Origin: Spirochaetales bacterium
GTDB taxonomy: Bacteria > Spirochaetota > Spirochaetia > CADAEX01
Assembly: GCA_024233785.1 (NCBI GenBank)
Contig: JACKPD010000005.1
Span: forward strand, 71,591 to 135,590
Direction: 5' to 3'
DNA: 64,000 bases
In this document: positions 36,142 through 44,683 of the stretch, in pieces
How positions within the stretch are numbered: the stretch's first letter is position 1
How the letters are laid out: each line of letters opens with the position of its first letter
Notes under the pieces: generated by a model
What the model was told of the DNA's origin: nothing
The model's database searches: none
Seen by the model: only the letters and a program-made list of their open reading frames with translations
Position numbers and translations under genes: made by a program

Positions 36142-37572
36142 ATGAAAAGGCACATATTTTTAATTATGTTTATCGTTTTATTTTTGCAGTTTCCGGTTTT
36201 CCCAGACAACAGGGAAGATAATATTGATGTTTTTATTGTTCTGGATAAGTCCTTGTCAATGGAAGACAAAATCGAAGCAGTAAGCGGGTATATAAACACA
36301 TTTATAGTTGACAAAATTATTATACCCGGAGACATGCTTTATATACTGGATTTTTACGGGAAGACGGAAATTCTTATAAATTCAACAATAACTGATGAAA
36401 ATCATAAAACAGAAATCAAGAATACCATAAAAAAGGTAAAAGCAGACGGCCGTTTTACAGATATCGGAAATGCGCTTGATGGGTTGTCAGAGATAATCCC
36501 CCGGTATGAGAACAACGGAAGATTAAAATATATGCTCCTGATAACAGACGGTAAACAGGAAGCGCCTCCTGAAAGTGTTTACTACAGTCCGGATGGAAGT
36601 TTCAACCACAGGTTCCTTGAGCATACAAGGACAATTGAAAAACAGGGATGGAAAATACAGGTTCTGGGCATAGGTAATAATACAGACGCAAAGGCGATAG
36701 CGGAAAAACTTTCAGCTGCTTATTCGGAAGTCGAGGCACCTGCTGACTCATCAGTTGAAGCATCAGAGAAATTAATTAAAGATATGATATCAGAAACAGA
36801 AGATTTCCTTACTGTTTTCAGCATAACTTCTCCGCCCGAAATAGTTTACAAAGGGTTTTTCCGGAAACCATATATGCTATTAACTATTGAAACTACAAAT
36901 CTTGAAACAGAGAAAATTGTAAAATTGTCATCAATGTATCTTAATACAGAAACTTTATCTGAAACCGACATCCTTGAGACAAGAAAGTCTATTGATTTTA
37001 CTGAAAATGGCATCATGGAAGTCCAGATCCCTTTAATTATTCCAGACTCCCTTGAACCTGGTAAAGTGAATGGCAGTTTAAGAATTTATTATAACAGCCA
37101 TGATATTCTGACACCTTCAATAATTGATATTGCTTTTATAAACAAAGGTATTTTAAGCAGATTTATACTGCATTTTTCAGCAATCGGAATTCTGCTGATT
37201 TTTTTAATATTTTTACTGCTTAAAAACAGATCAACGGCTGTTCTTCCTGTTAAGAAAGAAGGTCCAGGTAAAGAAATTGCATTTTACTGCTATGTAGACG
37301 GCAACAAACTGCAGGAACTTCCTTTTATACTCGGGAACCTGGATAAACTCTATCTTAATCTTTCTCCTGCCGGATTTATAAATTTCACAAAACAAAAACT
37401 TGCAACAACAAAAGCGCTGCTTACGGCAAAAGGCAATATGATTTCAATGGAGGTAATCGATAAATCTTTTATTGAAGGCCCCAAAAATGTATTTGATAAT
37501 ATTCTTGAAAAAAGCTTTAATTTTATTAAGAAAAACGGTAAACATCTATTGATTGATTTCAAGAGGAAATAA
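36142..37572 (+). CDS. Exported von Willebrand factor A domain protein with C-terminal membrane anchor
   Basis: The 476-residue protein has a signal peptide (1-21) and then a vWA domain (about 27-215) with a full MIDAS metal site: D35-K-S37-L-S39, T106 in GRFTDIG and D136 in ITDGK. A beta-rich region follows, then one transmembrane segment (about 328-350) and a cytoplasmic C-terminal domain of about 120 residues. vWA domains bind proteins through the metal, so this is a candidate surface or periplasmic binding protein. AGGAAGG lies close before the ATG. It is the first of four overlapping plus-strand genes. The position next to cfpA, with a pallilysin relative downstream, recalls TP0750, also a vWA protein but shorter. 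Confidence 0.85.
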   Translation: MKRHIFLIMFIVLFLQFPVFPDNREDNIDVFIVLDKSLSMEDKIEAVSGYINTFIVDKIIIPGDMLYILDFYGKTEILINSTITDENHKTEIKNTIKKVKADGRFTDIGNALDGLSEIIPRYENNGRLKYMLLITDGKQEAPPESVYYSPDGSFNHRFLEHTRTIEKQGWKIQVLGIGNNTDAKAIAEKLSAAYSEVEAPADSSVEASEKLIKDMISETEDFLTVFSITSPPEIVYKGFFRKPYMLLTIETTNLETEKIVKLSSMYLNTETLSETDILETRKSIDFTENGIMEVQIPLIIPDSLEPGKVNGSLRIYYNSHDILTPSIIDIAFINKGILSRFILHFSAIGILLIFLIFLLLKNRSTAVLPVKKEGPGKEIAFYCYVDGNKLQELPFILGNLDKLYLNLSPAGFINFTKQKLATTKALLTAKGNMISMEVIDKSFIEGPKNVFDNILEKSFNFIKKNGKHLLIDFKRK

Positions 37573-38714
37573 TGTATTTAACTTCTTTATTCATAGACCG
37601 GGGATATTTCAGTAAAAAAAATATTCCCGGATTTTCATCTGAATTCTCTTTATCAGCCTTTCCATTCTGGGGAGAATACAACTTTTTGGATTTTGCCTAC
37701 TTCAACACTATTCTGCCTATTGATAATTCTGAAATAAGAAGACTTCTGCTGTGTAATAAAAATGTTAAAAAAAATGCCTATGCGTCGCTTTCCCGTTGGG
37801 ATGACGATATGGCTGAAGTGCTTGCAATTGATTCAGAAATGGATTTTGTTTCAGATATATCATCCCTTCTTGCTGGAGGTTATGTACTGATTTATGATAT
37901 TAATCACGCTTCTCTGATTTCAGAAGCAGGCAAAAAAAAGATTCTCGAAATTACTGAAACTCTGAATATCGATGAAATTGTAAAATTATCCATAAATAAT
38001 GTACCTGTTGACATTTATCTTTCGCCGGTAAATCATTTTATAGAATTACTTGAAAAAAACCGCAATTTAATGGAAAAAGAAAAAAAATATATTGAAACGC
38101 TTGTAGATGAAATAATGATCGGATTTTTTGACCATACAATTAATATTGAAGGTGATGTATATTTCAACAGCACAATTACTCAGTTCTATGAGAACAACAT
38201 TGCACTTCTCTATAACGGCGAATCGAATCTTATGAATAATTTCCTTGCTGCCGCGCCGGAACCGGCAGAAAAAGATTCATTTATCAATAAAAACAGCATG
38301 GTTATAAATTCAATTATTTCATCAAATGTAAAAATTGAAGGGTATGTTGAAAATTCGATAATATTTTCCGATGTCGTTATAAAAAATAACGCAAAAATAA
38401 TTAATTCTGTAATATTAAACGGTAATCAGATCGGGAAAGATGTGCTGATATCCAATGCTCTTGTTTTTCCAAATTTCAAAAGCCCTGGCAGCATTTCAAA
38501 TATACAGGAAAAATCTGTTATCGGAGGTAATTCAAAAAAAGCTGTGAATATTTCATATCCTGATCAAATCTATAATGGGCTTACTTTTTTGGGGGCCAAT
38601 CCCAATACTCCTAAAAATTTCATTATAGAACCCGGGGGATACCTGGGAGCAGATATACCTTCTGTTAAATTGAAAAAGAATGATAAAATTACCAGAAACG
38701 GTTCATTAGAATGA
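37572..38714 (+). CDS. GlgD-like ADP-glucose pyrophosphorylase pseudoenzyme with beta-helix
   Basis: The start overlaps the vWA stop (TAATG). The 380-residue protein has a nucleotidyltransferase-like N-terminal part and a C-terminal left-handed beta-helix (about 235-310, hexapeptide turns such as SVILNGNQIGKDVLI). AFPFWGEYNFLDFAYFN aligns with the AAVPFGGRYRLIDFxLSN segment of GlgC/GlgD. The GGxGTR nucleotide loop that precedes it in active GlgC is absent, as in GlgD. GlgD is a regulatory partner of GlgC in some Gram-positive bacteria; no glgC is in this window. Its place between a vWA protein and a DHH phosphoesterase is unusual and gives no clear pathway. Confidence 0.68.
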   Translation: MYLTSLFIDRGYFSKKNIPGFSSEFSLSAFPFWGEYNFLDFAYFNTILPIDNSEIRRLLLCNKNVKKNAYASLSRWDDDMAEVLAIDSEMDFVSDISSLLAGGYVLIYDINHASLISEAGKKKILEITETLNIDEIVKLSINNVPVDIYLSPVNHFIELLEKNRNLMEKEKKYIETLVDEIMIGFFDHTINIEGDVYFNSTITQFYENNIALLYNGESNLMNNFLAAAPEPAEKDSFINKNSMVINSIISSNVKIEGYVENSIIFSDVVIKNNAKIINSVILNGNQIGKDVLISNALVFPNFKSPGSISNIQEKSVIGGNSKKAVNISYPDQIYNGLTFLGANPNTPKNFIIEPGGYLGADIPSVKLKKNDKITRNGSLE

Positions 38715-39697
38715 AAAAATATAAAAAATTCTTTATGTTTCTTGATAATTTCAGTAAAATTATCATTACATCACATGAAAACCCGGATGCTGATGCAATT
38801 AGCAGTGAATATGCCTTATACCTGCTGCTTAAGAAGCTTGGATACAATGCTGCAATAATGACATGTGAAGAAATTCCTGAAAAATATAGTTTTATAAACA
38901 TTGGAAATTATATTAATGTTTACTCACGGGAAAATATAATCAATGAGGATCTTTCCGATGCCGCACTGGTTGTTCTGGATACAAATACACCGACAAATAC
39001 CGGGTATATTTATAATTTGATAAAGGATTTTATTAAAGATATCTTTATAATTGACCACCATGAAATAGATGAAAATATTTTTAATAAAGAAAAAAGTATT
39101 ATAGATGAAAATTCTTCCTCCACATGTGAAATCCTGTATAATATTTTTAAATACTGCCATGTAGATATTGATTTCCCTGCGGCCCAGGCAATTTATGCAG
39201 GGATACTTTACGATACCGGATCGTTTATTTATCCAAAAACCAGCAGTAAGACGCTGGAAATTGCTTCAATACTGGTAAATAAAGGGGTAATTCCAAATAA
39301 TATTTATTCCAACCTGTATGAGATGAACAGCCTTTCATCACTGCGTCTTCAGTCTAAAGTATTTTCAGAAATTGAGTTTTATCACTATAACAAAATTGCA
39401 CTACAGGTTATGCTGAAAACAACTTTGGAATATTTTAAAGCAAATTATGAAGATGGAGATAATATTATTAATCTGCCCTTGAAATGTAAAGATATTCTGG
39501 TATCAGTTTTTTTTAAAGAAAATTACAACGGGATATTAAGATGCTCTATCAGATCAAAAAACAATATTGATGTAGTTGGAATTGCCAAAAAATACGGCGG
39601 AGGAGGCCATACTACAGCGGCAGGTTTTAAATGCACGGAATCTCTTGAAATTGTTAAGGAAAAAGTGATAAAAGAAATAATTCAATTACTTGGCTAA
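38711..39697 (+). CDS. DHH/DHHA1 phosphoesterase, NrnA type
   Basis: NrnA-type enzymes degrade short RNA oligonucleotides and dephosphorylate pAp; relatives hydrolyse cyclic dinucleotides. The 328-residue protein has SHENPDADAI (metal ligands H22, D26, D28), the DHH triplet at 115-117, GILYDTGSF, and the C-terminal DHHA1 signature GGGGHTTAAGF near 303-313. There are no membrane or GGDEF parts, so it is not a GdpP. It overlaps the GlgD-like gene by 4 bases (ATGA). Confidence 0.92.
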   Translation: MKKYKKFFMFLDNFSKIIITSHENPDADAISSEYALYLLLKKLGYNAAIMTCEEIPEKYSFINIGNYINVYSRENIINEDLSDAALVVLDTNTPTNTGYIYNLIKDFIKDIFIIDHHEIDENIFNKEKSIIDENSSSTCEILYNIFKYCHVDIDFPAAQAIYAGILYDTGSFIYPKTSSKTLEIASILVNKGVIPNNIYSNLYEMNSLSSLRLQSKVFSEIEFYHYNKIALQVMLKTTLEYFKANYEDGDNIINLPLKCKDILVSVFFKENYNGILRCSIRSKNNIDVVGIAKKYGGGGHTTAAGFKCTESLEIVKEKVIKEIIQLLG

Positions 39698-39701
39698 AAA
39701 A

Positions 39702-41225
39702 ATGAACAAAAATCCCGTACACATTGTAGTAAATATTTTATTATTATTTTTATTTATCTCATGCGGTGAAAAAGCTGCATCCAGACATAATGATCTGCCA
39801 AAAACTGTAATACCTGCTGTATCAAGGGATTCGGAAACAAGCGCGGAAATAAAGGATGCAAATGCCTTTAAAGGAGAGACGCTTCCGCAGCCCAGGATAA
39901 ATATTGGAAGCGGCAATTCTGTTCTTTACATCAAAAATATCAACCTTGATTTTGATGTTGAAGATGAACAGGTTATAGTTGCTGCCCCAAGAGATATTAA
40001 ACAAAATTTAAAAATAATGGTACTTGATTTTGATTCAGTCAGAAATAAATATATTATTACTTGGGAAACTGAAAAAACAAATATAAACCACAGATCCATA
40101 ACAGTGTCTTATATTGATACTGTAGGAGACCATAATCTTGAAATAGTTTTTTCAGCGCTTACACTGGATAATAACCATCATATAGATATTTTCAGAAAAA
40201 CACACTCCCCATCAGGAATCAGATTGTACTATGAATCAATATGCAGCATCGAACTGAACGGACAGATAGAATTGATTGAAAAAGAAAGGAGTCAGGCATA
40301 TAATCTTGGCCAGAAAAACGGAATCAGCTTTCCGGTAATTACTTATCAGGAAAACAGTATAAGTCAGGATGAGGGGCAGAAACTGCTTAAAACAACTTAT
40401 ATGTGGAATTATCAGGCCAATAAATACATAAATGCTTTTCAGGAAAATATTCCTGCAGAAATACTGGAAGAACAAAAAATAAATAAAATGTTTTTTGACG
40501 GGATTGATGCATATAAAACATTTCTGGAAGGACAATGGTATAATGTCGATTCTGACGAATTAATTATACGGTTCAATAAAAATGAAAATGAAATTTCTTT
40601 CTTTACTTCTGATATCCTTGAGATATACAAGTGGTCGGAGTTCAACTATTCGCGATTAAATAAAACAATAGATATTTACGCAAGAAATGATTTAATTCAT
40701 TTTATAACGAAACGTATTTCAATTAAAATTGAAAATATGAACCGGATTAAAATTGAGGTCAAGGACAGGGAAAATCCCAAGGACATTGACCAGATGAACG
40801 GGTTTTATGAAAGAATATCTGAAGATGTTATTTCATCAATTTATAATAACAGGGAAAGTAAATCTGAGCAGGTTATACTTTCCGGTGAATATTCCGGCAG
40901 CAGCGGAACTATCTTGTTCAATGGACATTATTTTACCATGAATTCCGCTGATACTGTAAAAAAGGGAATTTTCTCCATTTACAATTATAATAATGAATTA
41001 ATACTTGAACTGCGTGTGATTGATGACAATTATTTATTAAAGGAATCCCTGCTTTTCAAGCTCTCTTATGATGAAAAGGATATGGAACAGACTATAATAA
41101 ACCGCATTCTACTTACAAAAGGTGTTGTTACTGCTGATACTTTTAAAACATCTGGTGAAGATCAGCTGCAGTTTATTCAGACTATAGAAAAAAATACAGC
41201 TTCGGCAGTCAATCAAAAATCATAA
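39702..41225 (+). CDS. Pallilysin-related (Tp0751-like) lipoprotein
   Basis: From ATG 39702 the protein has 507 residues (a TTG at 39690 is in frame). The N-terminus ends in a spirochaetal lipobox FISC with Cys21, so it should be a lipoprotein. A beta-rich segment spans 60-240. A segment at about 274-375 (FLEGQWYNVDSD, IRFNKNENEISFF, ILEIYKWSEFN, KRISIKIENMNRIKIEV, MNGFYERI) matches, position by position, the lipocalin-like domain of T. pallidum Tp0751 as I recall its sequence. A second lipocalin-like stretch follows (about 398-480). Tp0751 binds host matrix proteins; here the ligand is unknown. The end overlaps the convergent SPOR gene by 17 bases. Confidence 0.72.
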   Translation: MNKNPVHIVVNILLLFLFISCGEKAASRHNDLPKTVIPAVSRDSETSAEIKDANAFKGETLPQPRINIGSGNSVLYIKNINLDFDVEDEQVIVAAPRDIKQNLKIMVLDFDSVRNKYIITWETEKTNINHRSITVSYIDTVGDHNLEIVFSALTLDNNHHIDIFRKTHSPSGIRLYYESICSIELNGQIELIEKERSQAYNLGQKNGISFPVITYQENSISQDEGQKLLKTTYMWNYQANKYINAFQENIPAEILEEQKINKMFFDGIDAYKTFLEGQWYNVDSDELIIRFNKNENEISFFTSDILEIYKWSEFNYSRLNKTIDIYARNDLIHFITKRISIKIENMNRIKIEVKDRENPKDIDQMNGFYERISEDVISSIYNNRESKSEQVILSGEYSGSSGTILFNGHYFTMNSADTVKKGIFSIYNYNNELILELRVIDDNYLLKESLLFKLSYDEKDMEQTIINRILLTKGVVTADTFKTSGEDQLQFIQTIEKNTASAVNQKS

Positions 41226-42267
41226 AACTTTCGATACTGTTGTGTTTTAAAATCATATTTATATTTTCTGCATCTGACTCAGTTTTGGCCGGAACCAGTA
41301 CCTTGTAATATTTGGTTCCTTCTTTAAAATATTCCCTGATAATTCCGGAAAGTCCTGCAGATGCAATTTTCTTCATCATATTTGATGCGTTAATTTCAGA
41401 ATTATAGACCCCTGTCTGGATAAAGGCATAATATTCTTTTTCTGTTTTTATCCTGCCGGTGTTTTCAAATAAAACGAGCGGTGTAACCGGATATAAATAA
41501 ATATCAAGTTCATCTACAGTTTTTTTACCATAATTTCGGATAATTATATCTTTTGCCTTATTCTTCAGATTTTCAAGGTTGTACATGAGAGATATCTTAT
41601 AAACAGCAGACGCATTAATTTCTCCTGATTTTTCATCAAGAATACCGGAAAATATTTTTTCAGCTTTAAGCTGGTCTCCCTGAATAAGGGAAATATAGGC
41701 AATGATTAATAAGCCTTTCTGTTTTTCTTCATTCTTCTTTGATTTATCAATAACGAAATCTGCAAGATATATACTTTTTTCAATATTTCCTGTTTCAAGA
41801 TTCAGAACTGCAGAATCAAGCAGTAACGGAAGGTTTCCTTCAACAGGATTGGTATTATAGGCAGATTCATAAAAATCCCCTGCCCTGTCTATCATACCTG
41901 CCAGCTGCATCAGAAGCGCAGTTTTTTTTATCAGAATTGTTCTTTTAACATTATCAGAAATAAGCGGTATTTTTCTCTCTTCAGTATTGATTACTCTGAT
42001 TATATTGCTGTCAAGCGATATAATTTTATCAAGAACATTAAACAGCTCTTTTTCATCAGCGGTTTTATCAGAAAGCTGATATAATATTTTGAGTGATTTT
42101 TCTGTTTCTCCTTTTTTTTCCAGCTGTAAAACATCTGAAAAAGTTTGCGCAAAGGCTGCCGGAATAATCTGAAACAATAATATCAGCAATGATATACGGA
42201 TGATATTATTGATATATGTCTTTAAAAAATTATTTTTACAGGAAATTTTCTGGTTTATCATTATCAT
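41209..42267 (-). CDS. Exported SPOR-domain protein with TPR-like repeats
   Basis: The 352-residue protein has a signal peptide or N-terminal anchor (hydrophobic IIRISLLILLFQIIPAAFA), helical TPR-like repeats (about 45-250), and a C-terminal SPOR domain (about 278-352: YYAFIQTGVYNSEINASNMMKKI and YYKVLVPAKTESDAENI). SPOR domains bind peptidoglycan with denuded glycan strands at division sites. The start overlaps the LapA-like gene by 32 bases and lacks a clear ribosome site, so translation is probably coupled. ATG 42261 is an alternative. Confidence 0.82.
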   Translation of the reverse strand: MIMINQKISCKNNFLKTYINNIIRISLLILLFQIIPAAFAQTFSDVLQLEKKGETEKSLKILYQLSDKTADEKELFNVLDKIISLDSNIIRVINTEERKIPLISDNVKRTILIKKTALLMQLAGMIDRAGDFYESAYNTNPVEGNLPLLLDSAVLNLETGNIEKSIYLADFVIDKSKKNEEKQKGLLIIAYISLIQGDQLKAEKIFSGILDEKSGEINASAVYKISLMYNLENLKNKAKDIIIRNYGKKTVDELDIYLYPVTPLVLFENTGRIKTEKEYYAFIQTGVYNSEINASNMMKKIASAGLSGIIREYFKEGTKYYKVLVPAKTESDAENINMILKHNSIESFMIFD

Positions 42268-42538
42268 TATTTTTATTCTTGAAAATTTTTAATTTTTTTT
42301 CCTTTTTTGTATCTTTTTTAATTTCGGCATTTTTTCTGCTTTTTTTCGAAGAAAACAAAACAAAAGGGAAAACTATGATTGCACCGGCAATAAATGAGAG
42401 GGAAATTGTCAAAAAGACAGGAATATCTTTTAAAACTGTAAAACCAAAAGAAATATCAGAAACATTTTTTATGTTTAAACCTGCAAAAACAGCCTGAATA
42501 AGTATGATTGCAATTATTAATATCAGTTTTGAATTCAT
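42236..42538 (-). CDS. LapA-like (DUF1049) small membrane protein
   Basis: The 100-residue protein has two transmembrane helices (about 4-22 and 40-64) separated by NIKNVSDISFGFTVLKDIPV, the pattern of LapA domains (N..PV.F.F....P). A strongly basic cytoplasmic tail of about 35 residues follows. LapA proteins belong to the envelope (lipopolysaccharide assembly) machinery of proteobacteria; the spirochaetal role is not known. Its start overlaps the miaB stop by one base. Confidence 0.6.
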   Translation of the reverse strand: MNSKLILIIAIILIQAVFAGLNIKNVSDISFGFTVLKDIPVFLTISLSFIAGAIIVFPFVLFSSKKSRKNAEIKKDTKKEKKLKIFKNKNNDNDKPENFL

Positions 42539-43836
42539 TACTCTATCAACTCCCCTATAAAAGTATTTCCCTTAAGGGAAATTATTTTAACATTATTGAA
42601 TTTACCTATTTTATCATGTTTACCGGCAAATACAATCATTTCATCTGATTCAGTTCTTCCTAAAAGTTCATTTTTACTGTTTTTTGAATAATCTTCAGCA
42701 AGAACTTTAACAGTTTGTCCTAATTTGTTTTTTCTGAGTTCCAATGAGATTTTTTTCTGCAGTTCAATAATTCTCGACAGCCTGTCAAGTTTTACTTCCA
42801 TTTCAATTTCATTGGGGTAATTAAACGCCTCCGTCCCTACCCTGGGATTATAATAATAGGTAAAAGCATCAGAAAATCTTACTTTTTCCATCATTTCACA
42901 GGTCATTTTAAAATCATCTTCTGATTCACCGGGAAAACCCGTAATAATATCTGTTGTAATTGATACACCAGGAATCATGTTTTTAATATTTTCAACAAGC
43001 TTCAGGTAGTCTTTTGTATTATACCGCCTGTTCATCAATGAAAGAATATTGTCAGAACCGCTTTGAATCGGTAAATGAATGTGCCTGCAGATATTTTCTG
43101 ATGAAGCAATTGTTTCAATAAGTTTATGACTTAAATCTTTAGGATGAGAAGTAAGAAACCTGATCCATTCAATTGATTTTACTCTTGAAGATATTTCTGA
43201 AATTAAATCAGGAAAGTCAATCAGCCTGCCGTTTTCAATATAAGTATAGGAATTAACATTTTGACCGAGCAGGGTTATTTCTTTTGTATTATATTTTTCA
43301 AGACTATCAAGTTCCTTATAAATATCAGCTGGGTCCCTTGAGATTTCACGCCCCCTTACATAAGGTACAATACAATAACTGCAAAAATTATTGCACCCGT
43401 TCATTATTGGTATAAATGATTTAAAAGCATCCTTTCCTGAATGGTTCTTTTTGAATTTATAAATTCCGTTTTCATATGATTTTATAATATTTTTTTTGCC
43501 GATAAAATCAGCAATTTTATCCTTGTCGAAAGTTCCGAAAACTTCATCAACAGGGGATTTTTTTTCCTTAAGCTTGTCCCCGAGTCTTTCTGCCATACAG
43601 CCTGTTATGATGAGTTTCTGTTCAGGATTATCTTTTTTTATCTTTTTAAAATATCCGATTCTTCCCCATATCCTGTCTTCCGCTGTTTTTCTTACAGAAC
43701 AGGTATTTATTATTACAATTGATGCGTTTTCAGGAATTCCGGCCTCTTTCCATCCGCTACCAATAAGCTCAAGTTCAAGCGCGTCAGATTCAGCTTTATT
43801 CATCTGACAGCCGTAAGTTTCAATCCAATATTTCAT
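42538..43836 (-). CDS. miaB: tRNA-2-methylthio-N6-dimethylallyladenosine synthase MiaB
   Basis: MiaB adds a methylthio group to i6A37 of tRNAs. The 432 residues hold the N-terminal UPF0004 cluster ligands C10, C46 and C80, the radical SAM motif C148xxxC152xxC155 in GCNNFCSYCIVPYVRGRE, and a C-terminal TRAM domain (about 370-432). The LCP reading frame upstream overlaps its start by 17 bases. Confidence 0.96.
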   Translation of the reverse strand: MKYWIETYGCQMNKAESDALELELIGSGWKEAGIPENASIVIINTCSVRKTAEDRIWGRIGYFKKIKKDNPEQKLIITGCMAERLGDKLKEKKSPVDEVFGTFDKDKIADFIGKKNIIKSYENGIYKFKKNHSGKDAFKSFIPIMNGCNNFCSYCIVPYVRGREISRDPADIYKELDSLEKYNTKEITLLGQNVNSYTYIENGRLIDFPDLISEISSRVKSIEWIRFLTSHPKDLSHKLIETIASSENICRHIHLPIQSGSDNILSLMNRRYNTKDYLKLVENIKNMIPGVSITTDIITGFPGESEDDFKMTCEMMEKVRFSDAFTYYYNPRVGTEAFNYPNEIEMEVKLDRLSRIIELQKKISLELRKNKLGQTVKVLAEDYSKNSKNELLGRTESDEMIVFAGKHDKIGKFNNVKIISLKGNTFIGELIE

Positions 43837-44683
43837 TTTTTATACTGCTTCCTCTTAATTTTTCATCGATATACGATCTGATAATTGACCAGTTATTTTC
43901 CTTGGGGATGAGAATCCAGGCCCCCAGATCAAAGTCTTCATCAACATCTTCTTCAGTTAATCCAAGGTGTAAAAGGCTGGAATAAGTCTGTTCAAGAACA
44001 TTTTGAGTCGATATTACCGTCTTGGATATTTTTTTTATATTTTTAACATCTTTTATTATATTCAATGCTTCAGGTAAAGTCATGTCTGTATCAAGATATA
44101 AAATAACAGTTTTGAGAATATCATATATCTGATTGATATTTTTCACAGACAATCCTGATATTTTTTTCAATAATGATTCAATTATTTTCTGCTGACGCTC
44201 ATCCCGTGAAAATACTGGGGTAAAATGACGCGCTCTGGCAATTCTCAATGTTTCAATACCGTTAAAATGATAATTACCTTTTTTATAGTATAAAGTTGAC
44301 CAGACACCGTTGTTCCTTACTTTATAGGTGGGATCTACAAGATCTTCTTCAAGGGTAATATCAATACCACCCAGAATATTTACTACATCTATAAAGGCAT
44401 ACATATCGACAATTACATATCTTTCAATATCAAGCCCTGTGATTTCTCCAATTATTTCAGCGAACCTTTTACCGCCAAAGGATAGATAATAATTATTGAT
44501 TTTTCTTCCCCGGTAATATAAATCCCTGGGAATGCTGATAAGGTTTATTGACTGACGCGAATAATCTATTGTTGCGACAATAATTGTATCTGCATTTCTC
44601 TCATGAGTACCGCAGATTAGAAAGCTTGAATAGCTATTTTTGGAAAAATCGGTAAAAATCGGATTATTCAGATTTTTTTTTTT
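43820..44683 (-). CDS. LytR-CpsA-Psr (LCP) family domain, frame without its own start codon
   Basis: LCP enzymes attach undecaprenyl-linked glycopolymers to the cell wall or other acceptors outside the membrane. The frame shows a full LCP domain: SFLICGTHERNADTIIVA, INLISIPRDLYY, IERYVIVDMYAFIDVVNILG, HFNGIETLRIARARH and SRDERQQKII. The first ATG in this frame (44404) falls in the middle of the domain. Upstream the frame is open to a stop at 44746-44744 without any ATG, GTG or TTG, and no membrane anchor is encoded. The frame becomes continuous with the upstream gene if one A is added to the A11 tract at 44673-44683. The combined product would be about 676 residues with an N-terminal anchor, as LCP proteins need. 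It is either slippage-dependent, phase-variable, a mutation or a sequencing indel. Confidence 0.8.
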   Translation of the reverse strand, partial: KKKNLNNPIFTDFSKNSYSSFLICGTHERNADTIIVATIDYSRQSINLISIPRDLYYRGRKINNYYLSFGGKRFAEIIGEITGLDIERYVIVDMYAFIDVVNILGGIDITLEEDLVDPTYKVRNNGVWSTLYYKKGNYHFNGIETLRIARARHFTPVFSRDERQQKIIESLLKKISGLSVKNINQIYDILKTVILYLDTDMTLPEALNIIKDVKNIKKISKTVISTQNVLEQTYSSLLHLGLTEEDVDEDFDLGAWILIPKENNWSIIRSYIDEKLRGSSIKNEILD

